DNA of 64,000 nucleotides from Vreelandella nigrificans (GCF_002374315.1 NZ_NWUX01000003.1:62001-126000), one strand, 5' to 3'. Shown: positions 19,383-30,385, counted from the stretch's first letter. Made by a program: numbers and translations. The notes: generated by a model not told the origin, from the letters alone.

Positions 19383-20732
19383 GTGAATGAAGAGCAAGGA
19401 CAATACCTGAAACAAGAGCAAGAGCATGCCTGGTTGATACGTGCACGCATCTTGAGTTTCGATGCCGACCCAGGCGATGGTGATACTCCACGAGATGGCA
19501 GCGTTGTCTACCACCAGGATGGCGCCCTGTGGTGGGCTGACGGCCGCATTCAGGGCATTGGCGACTACCGTGACCTGGCCCCTCAACTGCCTGCAGATGT
19601 CAGCGTCATCGACCAGCGTGACAAACTGATCATGCCGGGCTTCATTGACAGCCATGTCCACTACGTCCAACTCGACATCATGGCCTCCTATGGCCGCCAA
19701 TTGCTGGACTGGCTGAATGATTACACCTTTCCCGAGGAGTGTCGCTTTGCCCAGCGCGCACATGCCGACAACATGGCCGAAGCTTTTCTCAAAGAGCTGA
19801 TGCGCGTCGGAACTACCTCAGCCCAAGTATTTTGCTCAAGCCACCCCAATTCGGTAGATGCCTTCTTCAGTGCTTCCCAGCGCCGCGGTCTATGCATGCT
19901 CGCAGGCAAGGTACTGATGGATCGCCACGCACCGGCAGCACTTACCGATCAGACCCTCGGCGGTATCCGCGATACTGAACGCTTGATCAGCGACTGGCAC
20001 GGCACCGACCGTCTCGGCTACAGCGTCACGCCACGCTTTGCCCCCACTTCAACTCGCGCCCAGCTGGATGCTGCCGGCGGCCTACTACGCAACGATGGCA
20101 GCCTATGGCTGCAAACCCACTTATCGGAAAACCTAGGCGAGTTGGACTGGGTAGCTGAACTGTTTCCGGAAAGCCGTGACTACCTTGAGGTTTACGAGCA
20201 GTCCGGTCTGGTGGGCCCACGTAGTACCTTCGCCCACGGAATCCATCTGGACGACGGAATGCGCAAGCGACTGGCCGACCGCAGTGCCAATATCGCTTTC
20301 TGCCCAAGTTCCAATCTATTTCTCGGCAGCGGACTGTTCGACCGCCGTGCAGCGCAGGACATAGGACTGAACCTGACCCTGGCCAGCGATATTGGGGCCG
20401 GCACCGACCTTTCCGGCCTAGCCACCCTCAAGGCGGGTTATCAGGTAGGGCAACTACTCGGTCAGCCACTTACTGCCTGGTCAGGCTTCCATGCTCTGAC
20501 CAGAGGCAATGCCATCTCGCTGTCACTAGATGACCGCATAGGCCGCTTCGCGCCGGGCATGGATGCCGATTTCGTTGTCATCGACCTGTCAGCCTCACCG
20601 CTGATGGCAAGGCGTATGGCCAGATGCGAGAGCTTGGCAGAAGAGCTATTCACCCTGATGATGCTAGGTGACGACCGAGCCATCTTTGAAACCTGGGCAG
20701 GGGGACGGTTACAACATCGCCGCCAGGATTGA
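19383..20732 (+). CDS. guaD: Guanine deaminase
   Basis: A zinc amidohydrolase that converts guanine to xanthine plus ammonia, supplying xanthine dehydrogenase. The 449 residues show the metal-binding PGFIDSHVHYVQ near residue 90, GTTSAQVF, the THLSEN motif, FAHGIHL, CPSSNLFLGSG and the late catalytic SDIGAGTDLS. It lies 36 bases after xdhB on the same strand. Its end is 31 bases from the end of the convergent dapB, with no obvious terminator between them. Confidence 0.95.
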   Translation: MNEEQGQYLKQEQEHAWLIRARILSFDADPGDGDTPRDGSVVYHQDGALWWADGRIQGIGDYRDLAPQLPADVSVIDQRDKLIMPGFIDSHVHYVQLDIMASYGRQLLDWLNDYTFPEECRFAQRAHADNMAEAFLKELMRVGTTSAQVFCSSHPNSVDAFFSASQRRGLCMLAGKVLMDRHAPAALTDQTLGGIRDTERLISDWHGTDRLGYSVTPRFAPTSTRAQLDAAGGLLRNDGSLWLQTHLSENLGELDWVAELFPESRDYLEVYEQSGLVGPRSTFAHGIHLDDGMRKRLADRSANIAFCPSSNLFLGSGLFDRRAAQDIGLNLTLASDIGAGTDLSGLATLKAGYQVGQLLGQPLTAWSGFHALTRGNAISLSLDDRIGRFAPGMDADFVVIDLSASPLMARRMARCESLAEELFTLMMLGDDRAIFETWAGGRLQHRRQD

Positions 20733-20763
20733 AGCAAGGCTCAGCGCACATGGAGCAATACAA

Positions 20764-21980
<1,217 letters not shown>

Positions 21981-22008
21981 AGGTCTACTCCAAAATATAA
22001 ATACTTAC

Positions 22009-22079
22009 GGGCTATTTCTTACTGCCATGTTTTAAGGGGCATGTCTTAAGGGACATGTTATGTGGGCTATTTCTCACTG
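22009..22079. repeat. Direct repeats upstream of the ABC transporter
   Basis: GGGCTATTTCT-ACTG occurs at 22009-22024 and 22064-22079 (one base different). Between them are two copies of a 14-base word close to CATGTCTTAAGGGG plus a partial third. The block lies between the DUF2218 start and the ABC operon and may be regulatory or simply slippage. I saw no convincing Fur box in the rest of the 268-base gap. Confidence 0.6.
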
Positions 22080-22248
22080 ACGAGCAAGAGGCAGCCAAAA
22101 CATTGGCGCCGAGCACTAAAAATAGCATATACAGATAGCGCCCAAACGTTAATAAGTTACAATACTAACTGCGTCTCAATCCCAACGAAACCACAATACG
22201 CCAGCAATGCCAATCTTCTATTAACCTCTATCGATCAACGAGTAAGCA

Positions 22249-23406
22249 ATGCTCAATTCACTACGCTTAAAGCCATGCTTCAAAATACGCTTCAACATGC
22301 TGCTTGGCACGCTCATGGCCCTTGGATGCTGCACAACGGCTGTAGCTGACGCTATTACCATCACCGATATCGCTGGCCGCCAAGTCACCCTATCCGCCCC
22401 GGCTGAGCGGGTCATTCTAGGAGAAGGGCGACAAATTTATCTGCTTGGCTTACTCGAACCAGAAGACCCTTTCGCCCATGTGGTCGGCTGGCGCGAAGAC
22501 TTTTCACAGGCAGCCCCCGATAACTACGCCCGTTACGCCGAGCGCTTCCCAGAAATTGAAGCGATACCGACCTTCGGGGGCTTTAAGGACGGCACCTTTG
22601 ATGTGGAGCAGGCCGCCGCGCTTAACCCAGACGTGGTACTGATGAATATCGAAGCAAAAGCAGCGACGGAAGACGCCGCTTACGACGAAAAACTGGCACA
22701 GCTCGGCATTCCCATCATCTATGTAGACTTTCGGGAAGACCCGATTGAGAACACAATTCCCTCCATGCGGATCATCGGCCAAATCATGGACGATGAAGAA
22801 GCAGCAGAAGCCTTCATCGAGTTTGCTGAGTCTCAACTGGCACGGGTAACGGATGTGCTTGCCGAGGCCAACCCCGAGCGCCCAAGCGTATTTATTGACC
22901 GTGCAGGTGGTTATTCCGACGAGTGCTGCATGAGCTTCGGGCCGGCCAACTTTGGTGAATATGTCACCCTGGCAGGCGGCACCAACATTGCCGAAGGCAT
23001 TATTCCCAACAGCTTCGGCAACCTGAATCCTGAACAGATTATTGCCGCTAATCCCGACCACGTGGTTGTCACCGGCGGTAACTGGGACGCTTATGTGCCT
23101 GGTGGCGCCTGGGTCGATATGGGGCCTGGCGCCGATATGCAACGCGCACGCACTAAGCTTACTGCATTGACCAAGCGCACCGCGATGACTGGTATTGATG
23201 CAGTGGAGTCAGCTAATTTTCACGCTATTTGGCATCAATTTTATAACAGCCCCTACTACTTCGTGGCTGTTCAACAGCTAGCCAAGTGGCTACACCCTGA
23301 GCTATTTACCGACCTAGATCCCAACGCCACGATGCAGGAGCTCCACGAGCACTTCCTACCCATCGACTATGAGCCCGGCTACTGGATATCGCTCAATGAC
23401 GACTAA
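22249..23406 (+). CDS. Iron-siderophore-type ABC transporter, periplasmic binding protein
   Basis: A 385-residue solute-binding protein of the FecB/FepB/BtuF class. An N-terminal signal peptide (cleavage probably after AVADA, near residue 35) is followed by ITDIAGRQVTL, a region with LLGLLEPEDP and a C-terminal lobe with FHAIWHQFYNSPYYFVAVQ. The permease and ATPase genes follow with overlapping ends, forming an operon. The ligand could be a ferric siderophore or another iron complex. No TonB-dependent receptor lies nearby. Confidence 0.88.
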   Translation: MLNSLRLKPCFKIRFNMLLGTLMALGCCTTAVADAITITDIAGRQVTLSAPAERVILGEGRQIYLLGLLEPEDPFAHVVGWREDFSQAAPDNYARYAERFPEIEAIPTFGGFKDGTFDVEQAAALNPDVVLMNIEAKAATEDAAYDEKLAQLGIPIIYVDFREDPIENTIPSMRIIGQIMDDEEAAEAFIEFAESQLARVTDVLAEANPERPSVFIDRAGGYSDECCMSFGPANFGEYVTLAGGTNIAEGIIPNSFGNLNPEQIIAANPDHVVVTGGNWDAYVPGGAWVDMGPGADMQRARTKLTALTKRTAMTGIDAVESANFHAIWHQFYNSPYYFVAVQQLAKWLHPELFTDLDPNATMQELHEHFLPIDYEPGYWISLNDD

Positions 23407-24496
23407 CACTGGGGTGACAGAAACAGAGGTGGCAGAAACCAGGATGACAGAAACCCTGTCACGAGGGCGAGCTTTCTATCATAGCCAGGTTTTCCGCCGC
23501 CAAATGATATTGGCGGGGCTGGTTCTTGCGCTGTTTTTTAGCCTTTGCGTCGACCTGGCGCTTGGGCCAGCCCGCTATAGCCTGGGCGAAGTGATCGCGG
23601 CGCTTTTTACGCCGGATAGCGTCAGCCAGCAAGCACGAGTGATTGTGTGGGAAATCCGCATGCCGGTGGCGCTGATGGCACTGGTTGTCGGGGCTAGTCT
23701 GTCGGTGGCTGGTGCGCAGATGCAAACCATTTTAAGCAACCCTCTTGCCAGCCCATTCACCCTGGGCATCTCTGCAGGTGCCAGCTTTGGCGCGGCGCTC
23801 GGACTTGCTTTTGGTGTGGCAATTATTCCAGCCGCTATCGAATTTGTGGTGCCCATCAACGCCTTTGTGATGGCCATGTTCACCGCCTTTTTAATCCACG
23901 CCTTAAGCTTGCGCCGTGGCGTTACGGTGGAGACCATAATCCTGCTAGGCATCGCCATGGTGTTTATCTTTAATTCCTTAATGGCACTGATCCAGTTCTT
24001 CGCCAGCCAAGAGGCGGTATCCGCGGTGGTATTTTGGACCATGGGAAGCTTAACCAAAGCGACCTGGCCCAAGTTCTGGATCGCTCTAAGCATCCTTGCA
24101 TTGTCGATGCCGCTGCTTGCCCGCCATGGCTGGGCACTAACCGCTATGCGCCTGGGCGATGCTAAAGCCGAGAGCATGGGTGTGAACCCACGAGCGCTAC
24201 GCTTGGAAGTGCTGGTATTGGTATCACTGCTCGCTGCCATCTCAGTGGCATTTGTAGGCACCATTGGCTTTATTGGCTTAGTGGGGCCACATATCGCTCG
24301 CATTTTGCTGGGTGAGGATCAACGCTTTTTCCTACCAGGCTCTGCCCTGTGTGGTGCACTGATACTCTCCGTTGGCTCGGTTATCTCCAAAATCATTATC
24401 CCCGGCACCATCGTTCCCATTGGCATTATCACCTCGCTGGTGGGGATTCCCTTCTTTCTATTTCTGGTACTTAACCATAAGAAGGCCTCATGGTAA
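23396..24496 (+). CDS. FecCD-type ABC transporter permease
   Basis: The inner-membrane channel subunit of the same importer. About nine to ten hydrophobic helices are visible, with conserved segments LALGPARYSLGEV, AGAQMQTILSNPLASPFTLG and GTIGFIGLVGPHIAR, the last being the ATPase-coupling region. I chose the ATG at 23396, overlapping the end of the binding-protein gene. An in-frame ATG at 23444 with GAGGTGG upstream is an alternative. The N-terminal 25 residues are Thr/Glu-rich and not conserved. Confidence 0.9.
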   Translation: MTTNTGVTETEVAETRMTETLSRGRAFYHSQVFRRQMILAGLVLALFFSLCVDLALGPARYSLGEVIAALFTPDSVSQQARVIVWEIRMPVALMALVVGASLSVAGAQMQTILSNPLASPFTLGISAGASFGAALGLAFGVAIIPAAIEFVVPINAFVMAMFTAFLIHALSLRRGVTVETIILLGIAMVFIFNSLMALIQFFASQEAVSAVVFWTMGSLTKATWPKFWIALSILALSMPLLARHGWALTAMRLGDAKAESMGVNPRALRLEVLVLVSLLAAISVAFVGTIGFIGLVGPHIARILLGEDQRFFLPGSALCGALILSVGSVISKIIIPGTIVPIGIITSLVGIPFFLFLVLNHKKASW

Positions 24497-25239
24497 CCCT
24501 ACAGTTGAACCGCGTATCCGCCCGTTATGGGCGCCGCTCTATTTTGGAAGAGATCACTACGCCCTGCTTCCAGGGCGGGCAAATGGTGGCACTACTGGGC
24601 CCTAACGCGGCAGGCAAATCAACGCTTTTTCGCCGTGTGTTAGGGCTGTTAAAAGGCGAGGGCGAGGTGATTATCAGCGGCACCAGTGCCGAGCGCCCAG
24701 TGGCTTATATGCCCCAGGACACCGGTGCCAGGGCGGTATTGACGGTGTATGAATCGGTGCTTTTGGCCCGCATGCAGGGGCGTGGATTAAAAGTACAGCC
24801 CGACGATTTAGCGCAGGTTGACCGTGCATTGGAAGAGCTCAGCATCACGGTGCTTGGCGAGCGAGATATTGGTGACCTAAGCGGCGGACAGCGCCAGTTG
24901 GTCAGCGCTGCCCAGGCCCTGGTGCAGGAGCCCGAAATTCTGATGCTGGATGAACCCACCTCGGCACTCGACCTTAACCGCCAAATTAGTCTTTTGACGG
25001 TTCTGCGCAGACTAGCCGACGAGCGTCAGATGCTGATATTGGTAGCACTCCACGACCTGGGGCATGCGCTACGCTTCACTGACGCCGCCATGCTGCTTGA
25101 AAGTGGCCGCTTAATTGCCTGCGGCCCCACCGCTGAGGTGATCACCCCTGCACGGCTACGCCAGGTCTATCACGTAGCAGCGCGTATCGAGTCCTGCTCA
25201 AAGGGCCAGCCTCAGCTCATCGTCGAAGCAGCCATTTAA
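24490..25239 (+). CDS. ABC transporter ATPase (FecE-like)
   Basis: A 249-residue ATP-binding subunit with Walker A GPNAAGKST, the Q-loop YMPQD, signature LSGGQRQL, Walker B ILMLDEPTSALD and the H-loop VALHD. Its ATG overlaps the permease stop codon, so the three genes form one operon. Its 3' end overlaps the convergent DMT-family gene by about 23 bases. Confidence 0.92.
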   Translation: MVTLQLNRVSARYGRRSILEEITTPCFQGGQMVALLGPNAAGKSTLFRRVLGLLKGEGEVIISGTSAERPVAYMPQDTGARAVLTVYESVLLARMQGRGLKVQPDDLAQVDRALEELSITVLGERDIGDLSGGQRQLVSAAQALVQEPEILMLDEPTSALDLNRQISLLTVLRRLADERQMLILVALHDLGHALRFTDAAMLLESGRLIACGPTAEVITPARLRQVYHVAARIESCSKGQPQLIVEAAI

Positions 25240-26128
25240 CCCTTAACCTAAGTCGCCGTCCTTCCATCGCTGCTAACGCGACTCCGCTCAACATCAGCGG
25301 TAGTGCTAGCAGAAAGGCACTGGATACCGGCGATCCAAATAGCACCCAGTCAGCCAGCACAGGCCACACCAAAGCTATATATTCGAAAGGCGCCAAACGC
25401 GATGCCTCAGCGTAACGCAGGGCTAAGGTCATCGCGATATGGGCGGCGCCACCAAACAGGCCAGATAACACCAATAGCGCAAACTCGACTCGGGTAAGTG
25501 ATGCCCAGCCCAACGGAAGTGTTGCCAGCCCTGCCAGCGCTGCAACCACAATAAAATAGAAGGCAATGGAAGCCGCCGTTTCAGTCCGGGAAATACGCCT
25601 GACCGTCAACAGCGCCCCTGCGGTTAGCAGCGCACTGAGCGCCCCCAAAATATATCCGGTCAGTTGTCCATTACCGGCACTAGCATCAAGCCCAGGCAAG
25701 ATCAGTACAGCCACCCCGGCAAGCGCTAACAGGACACCGCCCGCCCGATAAAGCGAGAACCGCTCCCCCAGCAGCAGCACACCACCCACCGCCATAAAGA
25801 CAGGCGTTAACTGGGCGAGCAGCGTTGCCTCTGCGACCGGCAGCAGCGCCACCGCCGCAAAAGAGGCAAACATCGCTGCCGCCCCCAACCCCGAACGCAG
25901 CGCATGCCCCAACGGGCGTCGCGTAGCTAACCCTTGGGGGAACTCCCGCCGTAGCATCAGAAAAACAACAATCGGTAGTAGCGCAAACAGCGAGCGGAAA
26001 AATACCGACTGCCCCACTGGCACTGTGTCGCTCACGGCTTTAATACACACCAGCATCCCGGTGAATAGCAGGCCTGACAGAACCCGTAGCAAAATACCCA
26101 TTGAGGGCCTTTCTTCAAGGTTATCCAT
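25217..26128 (-). CDS. EamA/DMT-family transporter
   Basis: An inner-membrane protein with ten hydrophobic segments in two EamA repeats, typical of drug/metabolite exporters. Substrate unknown. I chose the ATG at 26128 (MDNLEERPSMG, 303 residues). The ATG at 26101 has a better GAAAGG ribosome site and would remove nine residues. It is convergent with the ABC operon and lies between dapB and dnaJ, just beyond the dnaJ terminator, so it probably has its own promoter. Confidence 0.87.
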   Translation of the reverse strand: MDNLEERPSMGILLRVLSGLLFTGMLVCIKAVSDTVPVGQSVFFRSLFALLPIVVFLMLRREFPQGLATRRPLGHALRSGLGAAAMFASFAAVALLPVAEATLLAQLTPVFMAVGGVLLLGERFSLYRAGGVLLALAGVAVLILPGLDASAGNGQLTGYILGALSALLTAGALLTVRRISRTETAASIAFYFIVVAALAGLATLPLGWASLTRVEFALLVLSGLFGGAAHIAMTLALRYAEASRLAPFEYIALVWPVLADWVLFGSPVSSAFLLALPLMLSGVALAAMEGRRLRLRVKWLLRR

Positions 26129-26152
26129 TGGGTCTAACGTTCCTTGAACAGC

Positions 26153-26180
26153 AAAAACCCCCGGAGAACCGAGGGTTTTT
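26153..26180 (-). terminator. Intrinsic terminator after dnaJ
   Basis: AAAAACCCCCGG...CCGAGGGTTTTT forms a GC stem with a GAGAA-type loop and T runs on both strands. It lies about 110 bases beyond the dnaJ stop codon, after the 19-base repeat array, and just before the DMT-transporter start. Confidence 0.85.
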
Positions 26181-26205
26181 GAATCACACATCTAGTGCCT
26201 AAACA

Positions 26206-26300
26206 CTATCTCAAAATCACAGCACTATCTCAGAACCACAGTGCTATCTCAGAATCACAGTACTATCTCAGAATCACAGCACTATCTCGGAATTACGGTT
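26206..26300. repeat. 19-base tandem repeat (five copies) at the dnaJ 3' end
   Basis: Copies of CTATCTCAGAATCACAGCA start at 26206, 26225, 26244, 26263 and 26282, with exact 19-base spacing and one to four substitutions each. The last copy contains the dnaJ stop codon, so the array seems to have grown out of the end of dnaJ into its 3' untranslated region, before the terminator at 26153-26180. Confidence 0.92.
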
Positions 26301-27444
26301 TCATCTCTTCAAAGAACTTCTTCACACTGTCGAAGAAACCGGTCTTCTTCGGTGAGTGGCTGTGACTGTTACTGCCGTCGAAGCTCTTTTGCAACTGGCG
26401 AAGCAGGTCTTTTTGCTCGTCGTTAAGATTGACGGGCGTCTCCAACACTACTTTGCACAGCAGGTCACCCGGGGCACCACCACGCACTGGCTTCACACCT
26501 TTACCACGCAGGCGGAATAGCTTGCCTGTTTGTGTTTCCGGCGGGATTTTCAGCTTCACACGGCCATCTAGCGTGGGCACTTCAAGTTCGCCACCAAGGG
26601 CTGCATCTACAAAGTTAATCGGCACATCACACTGTAGGTGCTTGCCGTCGCGTCTGAAGATATGGTGCGGTTTGATGGAAACCTGTACGTATAGGTCGCC
26701 CGGTGGACCACCGTTAACGCCACTTTCACCTTCAGCGTTTAGGCGAATACGATCACCGGTATCGACACCTGGCGGAATTTTCACCGACAGAGTGCGGGTT
26801 TCACGCACGCGCCCTTCACCATTACACTTATGGCATGGCACCTTAATCTGCACACCAGTGCCATGACAGGTCGGGCAGGTTTGTTGCACAGCAAAGAAGC
26901 CCTGCTGCATACGCACCTGGCCGTGACCATTACACGTTGGGCAAGTCACTTTACTAGTGCCTGGCTCCGCACCCTCTCCATCGCAGCGGTCACACTCGAT
27001 ATGGCGCGGCACACGAATATCTACCGTTGTACCAGCCACCGCGCTCTCGAGATCAAGCTCTAGGTTATAGCGCAGATCAGAGCCTCGGGCAGGCGCGTTG
27101 GGACCACGGCGTCGGCCACCGCCGCCGCCAAAGATATCGCCAAACACATCGCCGAAGATATCTCCAAAGTCGCCAGAGCCGCCGCCAAAACCGCCACCAC
27201 CAAAGCCGCCGCCCTGGCCATCTACTCCGGCATGACCAAACTGGTCGTACGCCGCGCGCTTTTCGCCATCGCTTAAGATTTCGTACGCTTCAGACACTTC
27301 ACGGAATTTTTCCGCTGCGCTGTTATCGTCCGGGTTTCGATCAGGGTGGAATTTTTGCGCCAGACGGCGATAGGCCTTTTTGATCTCTTTCTGATCGGCC
27401 CCTTTTTCGACACCCAGGACTTCGTAATAATCGCGTTTGGACAT
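26293..27444 (-). CDS. dnaJ: Chaperone DnaJ (Hsp40)
   Basis: The J-domain co-chaperone that loads substrates onto DnaK and stimulates its ATPase. The 383 residues show the J domain with the HPD motif (KFHPDRNP, about residues 31-38), a Gly/Phe linker, four CxxCxGxG zinc motifs ([32 protein letters not shown]) and the C-terminal substrate domain ending in a Ser/His segment. It follows dnaK by 111 bases with a hairpin between them. A 19-base repeat array begins at its stop codon. Confidence 0.98.
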   Translation of the reverse strand: MSKRDYYEVLGVEKGADQKEIKKAYRRLAQKFHPDRNPDDNSAAEKFREVSEAYEILSDGEKRAAYDQFGHAGVDGQGGGFGGGGFGGGSGDFGDIFGDVFGDIFGGGGGRRRGPNAPARGSDLRYNLELDLESAVAGTTVDIRVPRHIECDRCDGEGAEPGTSKVTCPTCNGHGQVRMQQGFFAVQQTCPTCHGTGVQIKVPCHKCNGEGRVRETRTLSVKIPPGVDTGDRIRLNAEGESGVNGGPPGDLYVQVSIKPHHIFRRDGKHLQCDVPINFVDAALGGELEVPTLDGRVKLKIPPETQTGKLFRLRGKGVKPVRGGAPGDLLCKVVLETPVNLNDEQKDLLRQLQKSFDGSNSHSHSPKKTGFFDSVKKFFEEMKP

Positions 27445-27504
27445 GGGTCCTACGCCTCCTGGTTAGCTACGCACTTAATAGGCGTCTCGACCGCGGAAAC
27501 AGCA

Positions 27505-27526
27505 ACGCGGGAGTTGCCTCCCGCGT
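27505..27526 (-). other. Intercistronic hairpin between dnaK and dnaJ
   Basis: A perfect 9-base stem, ACGCGGGAG/CTCCCGCGT, with a four-base loop and no T-run. It lies 30 bases after the dnaK stop codon. It may partly terminate or protect the dnaK message, giving more DnaK than DnaJ. Confidence 0.65.
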
Positions 27527-27555
27527 CACCGCTTTCCTTGGCAGAAAGAGGTTGG

Positions 27556-29490
27556 TTACTGCTGTTTCTTGTCGTCGTTGACTTCTTCGTACTCGGCGTC
27601 AACCACGTCATCATCCTGCTTGGCGTTGGCACTCTCTGCGCCATCACCCTCGGCTTGCTGGGCTGCTTCTGCCTGCTCAGCATACATTTTCTGCGCCAAC
27701 TGGCCCGAAGCTTCGGTCAAAGCATCCAGTTTCTTCTGGATGTTGTCCTGATCGTCAGTTTTGATCACTTCTTCCAGCTCAGTAATAGCGGTTTCGATGG
27801 CCTGTTTTTCGTCATCGGTCGCTTTATCACCCGCTTCCTGAACGGTTTTACGCGTAGCGTGAATCATCCCGTCAGCTTGGTTGCGCAGCTGTACCAACGC
27901 TTCGAATTTCTTATCTTCGTCAGCGTGGGCTTCTGCATCGCGCACCATCTGCTCGATCTCTTCATCGGTAAGACCGCTAGACGCTTTGATGACGATGGAC
28001 TGCACTTTGTTAGTTGCTTTGTCTTTGGCCGACACATTCAGGATACCGTTGGCATCCAGGTCGAAGGCAACTTCAATTTGCGGTACACCGCGCGGTGCCG
28101 GCGGAATCTCAGCAAGGTCGAAACGGCCAAGCGACTTGTTCTGCGACACTTGCTTACGCTCACCCTGAACAACGTGAATGGTCACCGCTGTTTGGTTATC
28201 ATCCGCCGTTGAGAAGGTTTGTGTCTTCTTGGTCGGGATCGTGGTGTTCTTGTCGATCAGTGCGGTCATCACGCCGCCCATGGTTTCAATACCCAGGGTC
28301 AGCGGGGTTACGTCAAGCAGCAGTACGTCTTTAACGTCGCCACCTAGTACACCACCCTGAATCGCAGCACCGACAGCAACCGCTTCGTCAGCGTTGACAT
28401 CTTTGCGCGCTTCTTTACCGAAGAAGTCAGCCGCTTTCTTCTGCACCATCGGCATGCGGGTCTGACCACCAACCAGAATCACTTCATCGATTTCAGAAGC
28501 AGACAGGCCAGCATCTTTGAGCGCCATTTTGCAAGGCTCAAGAGAGCGCTGTACCAACTCCTCAACCAGAGACTCCAGCTTGGCACGTGTCACCTTAACG
28601 TTAAGGTGTTTCGGGCCAGTGTTGTCGGCCGTGATGTACGGCAGGTTAACGTCGGTTTGCTGGGCACTGGAAAGCTCGATCTTGGCTTTCTCTGCAGCTT
28701 CTTTTAGACGCTGCATAGCAAGGTTGTCGCCAGACAGATCAATACCGCTATCAGCTTTGAACTGGTCAACCAAGTAGTTGATCAGCGCCAAGTCAAAATC
28801 TTCACCGCCCAGGAAGGTGTCGCCGTTAGTGGCCAACACTTCAAACTGAGTTTCGCCGTCAACGTCCGCTACTTCGATGATAGAGATATCGAAGGTACCA
28901 CCGCCCAGGTCGTATACCGCGATGGTTTTATCGCCGCGGGATTTGTCCATACCGTAGGCTAATGCGGCAGCCGTCGGCTCGTTGATGATACGTTTTACAT
29001 CAAGACCAGCAATACGGCCGGCATCTTTCGTAGCCTGACGCTGGCTGTCGTTGAAGTAGGCCGGTACGGTGATAACCGCTTCAGTAACCGGTTCGCCGAG
29101 GTAGTCTTCGGCGGTTTTCTTCATTTTCTTTAACACTTCCGCGCTTACCTGCGGCGGCGCCATTCGCTTGCCTTTTACTTCTACCCAGGCATCACCGTTG
29201 TCGGCTTCGGCGATTTTGTACGGCACCATTTTGATGTCTTTTTGTACAACATCATCTTTGAAGCGACGGCCAATCAGGCGCTTGATCGCGTAAAGCGTGT
29301 TTTCAGGGTTGGTCACGGCTTGGCGCTTAGCGGCCTGACCTACCAGTGTTTCGCCATCATCGGTGTACGCGATGATAGAAGGCGTAGTGCGGCCACCTTC
29401 GGCATTCTCAATTACTTTAGCGCTATCACCATCAAGCACAGCCACACAAGAGTTGGTGGTGCCCAGGTCGATACCAATAATGCGTCCCAT
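27556..29490 (-). CDS. dnaK: Chaperone DnaK (Hsp70)
   Basis: The ATP-dependent Hsp70. The 644 residues begin [18 protein letters not shown], with the nucleotide-binding motifs [14 protein letters not shown] and [11 protein letters not shown], the linker [15 protein letters not shown], the substrate-binding domain and an acidic C-terminus ending [10 protein letters not shown]. It follows grpE by 143 bases. A sigma-32-type promoter lies in that gap, so heat can raise dnaK independently of grpE. Confidence 0.99.
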   Translation of the reverse strand: MGRIIGIDLGTTNSCVAVLDGDSAKVIENAEGGRTTPSIIAYTDDGETLVGQAAKRQAVTNPENTLYAIKRLIGRRFKDDVVQKDIKMVPYKIAEADNGDAWVEVKGKRMAPPQVSAEVLKKMKKTAEDYLGEPVTEAVITVPAYFNDSQRQATKDAGRIAGLDVKRIINEPTAAALAYGMDKSRGDKTIAVYDLGGGTFDISIIEVADVDGETQFEVLATNGDTFLGGEDFDLALINYLVDQFKADSGIDLSGDNLAMQRLKEAAEKAKIELSSAQQTDVNLPYITADNTGPKHLNVKVTRAKLESLVEELVQRSLEPCKMALKDAGLSASEIDEVILVGGQTRMPMVQKKAADFFGKEARKDVNADEAVAVGAAIQGGVLGGDVKDVLLLDVTPLTLGIETMGGVMTALIDKNTTIPTKKTQTFSTADDNQTAVTIHVVQGERKQVSQNKSLGRFDLAEIPPAPRGVPQIEVAFDLDANGILNVSAKDKATNKVQSIVIKASSGLTDEEIEQMVRDAEAHADEDKKFEALVQLRNQADGMIHATRKTVQEAGDKATDDEKQAIETAITELEEVIKTDDQDNIQKKLDALTEASGQLAQKMYAEQAEAAQQAEGDGAESANAKQDDDVVDAEYEEVNDDKKQQ

Positions 29491-29575
29491 AGCAAAAACC
29501 TCGAATTCGGTAGTTACAAAACTAAAAATTTCGTTTTCAAAACATATTGCGGGCTTACCCGCGGGGTTGACCTTT

Positions 29576-29603
29576 ATTTGGGGGCCGCTGGCAGCATTTC
29601 AAG
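29576..29603 (-). promoter_or_regulatory. Sigma-32 heat-shock promoter before dnaK
   Basis: On the minus strand, CTTGAAA is separated by 13 bases from CCCCAAAT, close to the sigma-32 consensus CTTGAAA-N13-CCCCATNT. It lies 86 bases upstream of the dnaK start codon, in the gap after grpE. Confidence 0.75.
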
Positions 29604-29633
29604 GGCTTTTTACTGCTTTGCGCCAACCTTTTC

Positions 29634-30278
29634 TTACTTCGCTTTTTGGCTGACCACCACCATGGCCGGGCGCACTAGGCGACCATTGAGCAGATAACCT
29701 TTCTGCATCACATCCATAACGGTATTCGGTTCAAGCTCGGGATTTGGCACCATGGCCATCGCTTCATGTACCTGTGGGTCGAAGGGCTCGCCATGGGGCT
29801 CAACGCTTTCAACACCAAATTTATTGAGCACATCAAGCTGCATTTTCAAGGTCATGGAGACGCCTTCGCGATGAACATCCGATGCACCATCCTGCATGCT
29901 CTCTAGCGCTTTTTCGAGGCTATCTACGACGGGGAGAAGTTCTTTCACGAATTTTTCGAGCGCAAATTTACGGGCCTTATCTGCTTCTTGCTCGGCCCGG
30001 CGACGCACATTTTGGGCTTCAGCGGCAGCTCGTAACGCCTGATCTTTGGCTTCTGCCAAGCTTTGCTCAAGCTCTTCTACCTGAGCAGCCAGCATATCGG
30101 CTTCTGGGTTATCAATACTGTCTACCAGCAGCTCTTCGCCGCTAACTTCTTCGTCACCAATCAAGTCTTCCAGCTCACCTTCCAGCAGGCGCTCTTCGAC
30201 AGTCTGTTCAGTGACTTCGGCTTCTTGTTCACGGCGAGCCAGCTCATCATCCAACGGGGTTTGCGGTTCTTTTGCCAT
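29634..30278 (-). CDS. grpE: Nucleotide exchange factor GrpE
   Basis: It releases ADP from DnaK. The 214-residue protein has an acidic N-terminus, a long coiled coil (about residues 65-110) and the C-terminal beta domain with the signature beginning [16 protein letters not shown] and ending [19 protein letters not shown]. It is the first gene of the grpE-dnaK-dnaJ cluster and is divergent from recN. A sigma-32-type promoter lies 80 bases upstream. Confidence 0.98.
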   Translation of the reverse strand: MAKEPQTPLDDELARREQEAEVTEQTVEERLLEGELEDLIGDEEVSGEELLVDSIDNPEADMLAAQVEELEQSLAEAKDQALRAAAEAQNVRRRAEQEADKARKFALEKFVKELLPVVDSLEKALESMQDGASDVHREGVSMTLKMQLDVLNKFGVESVEPHGEPFDPQVHEAMAMVPNPELEPNTVMDVMQKGYLLNGRLVRPAMVVVSQKAK

Positions 30279-30357
30279 GTTCAGCTCCTAAAATATGCAA
30301 AGGTGCCGCAATCGGCCACCTAGATTCCAAAGAGGGTGTGAATTACACATGCTGGCT

Positions 30358-30385
30358 ATATGGGGGCCATAAAAGCCATCTCAAG
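30358..30385 (-). promoter_or_regulatory. Sigma-32 heat-shock promoter before grpE
   Basis: On the minus strand, CTTGAGA, 13 bases, then CCCCATAT; this matches the sigma-32 consensus at all but one position. It lies 80 bases upstream of the grpE start, in the grpE-recN divergent region. Confidence 0.82.

Noticed and set aside
19035..19763. 242-codon minus-strand frame across xdhB and guaD
   Set aside because: Antisense shadow of two convincing enzymes, with no recognised domain.
23369..23395. Upstream ATG for the FecCD-type permease at 23369
   Set aside because: Would overlap the binding-protein gene by 38 bases with no ribosome site; the ATG at 23396 is a better fit.
26206..26300. CRISPR array
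   Set aside because: The units are contiguous with no spacers and only 19 bases long; it is a simple tandem repeat. I saw no CRISPR array in the window.
27346..28212. Long open frame on the plus strand (288 codons) across the start of dnaJ and the end of dnaK
   Set aside because: It runs antisense to dnaK and dnaJ, which are certain. The translation is hydrophobic only because it mirrors GC-rich dnaK codons; no ribosome site or family resemblance.
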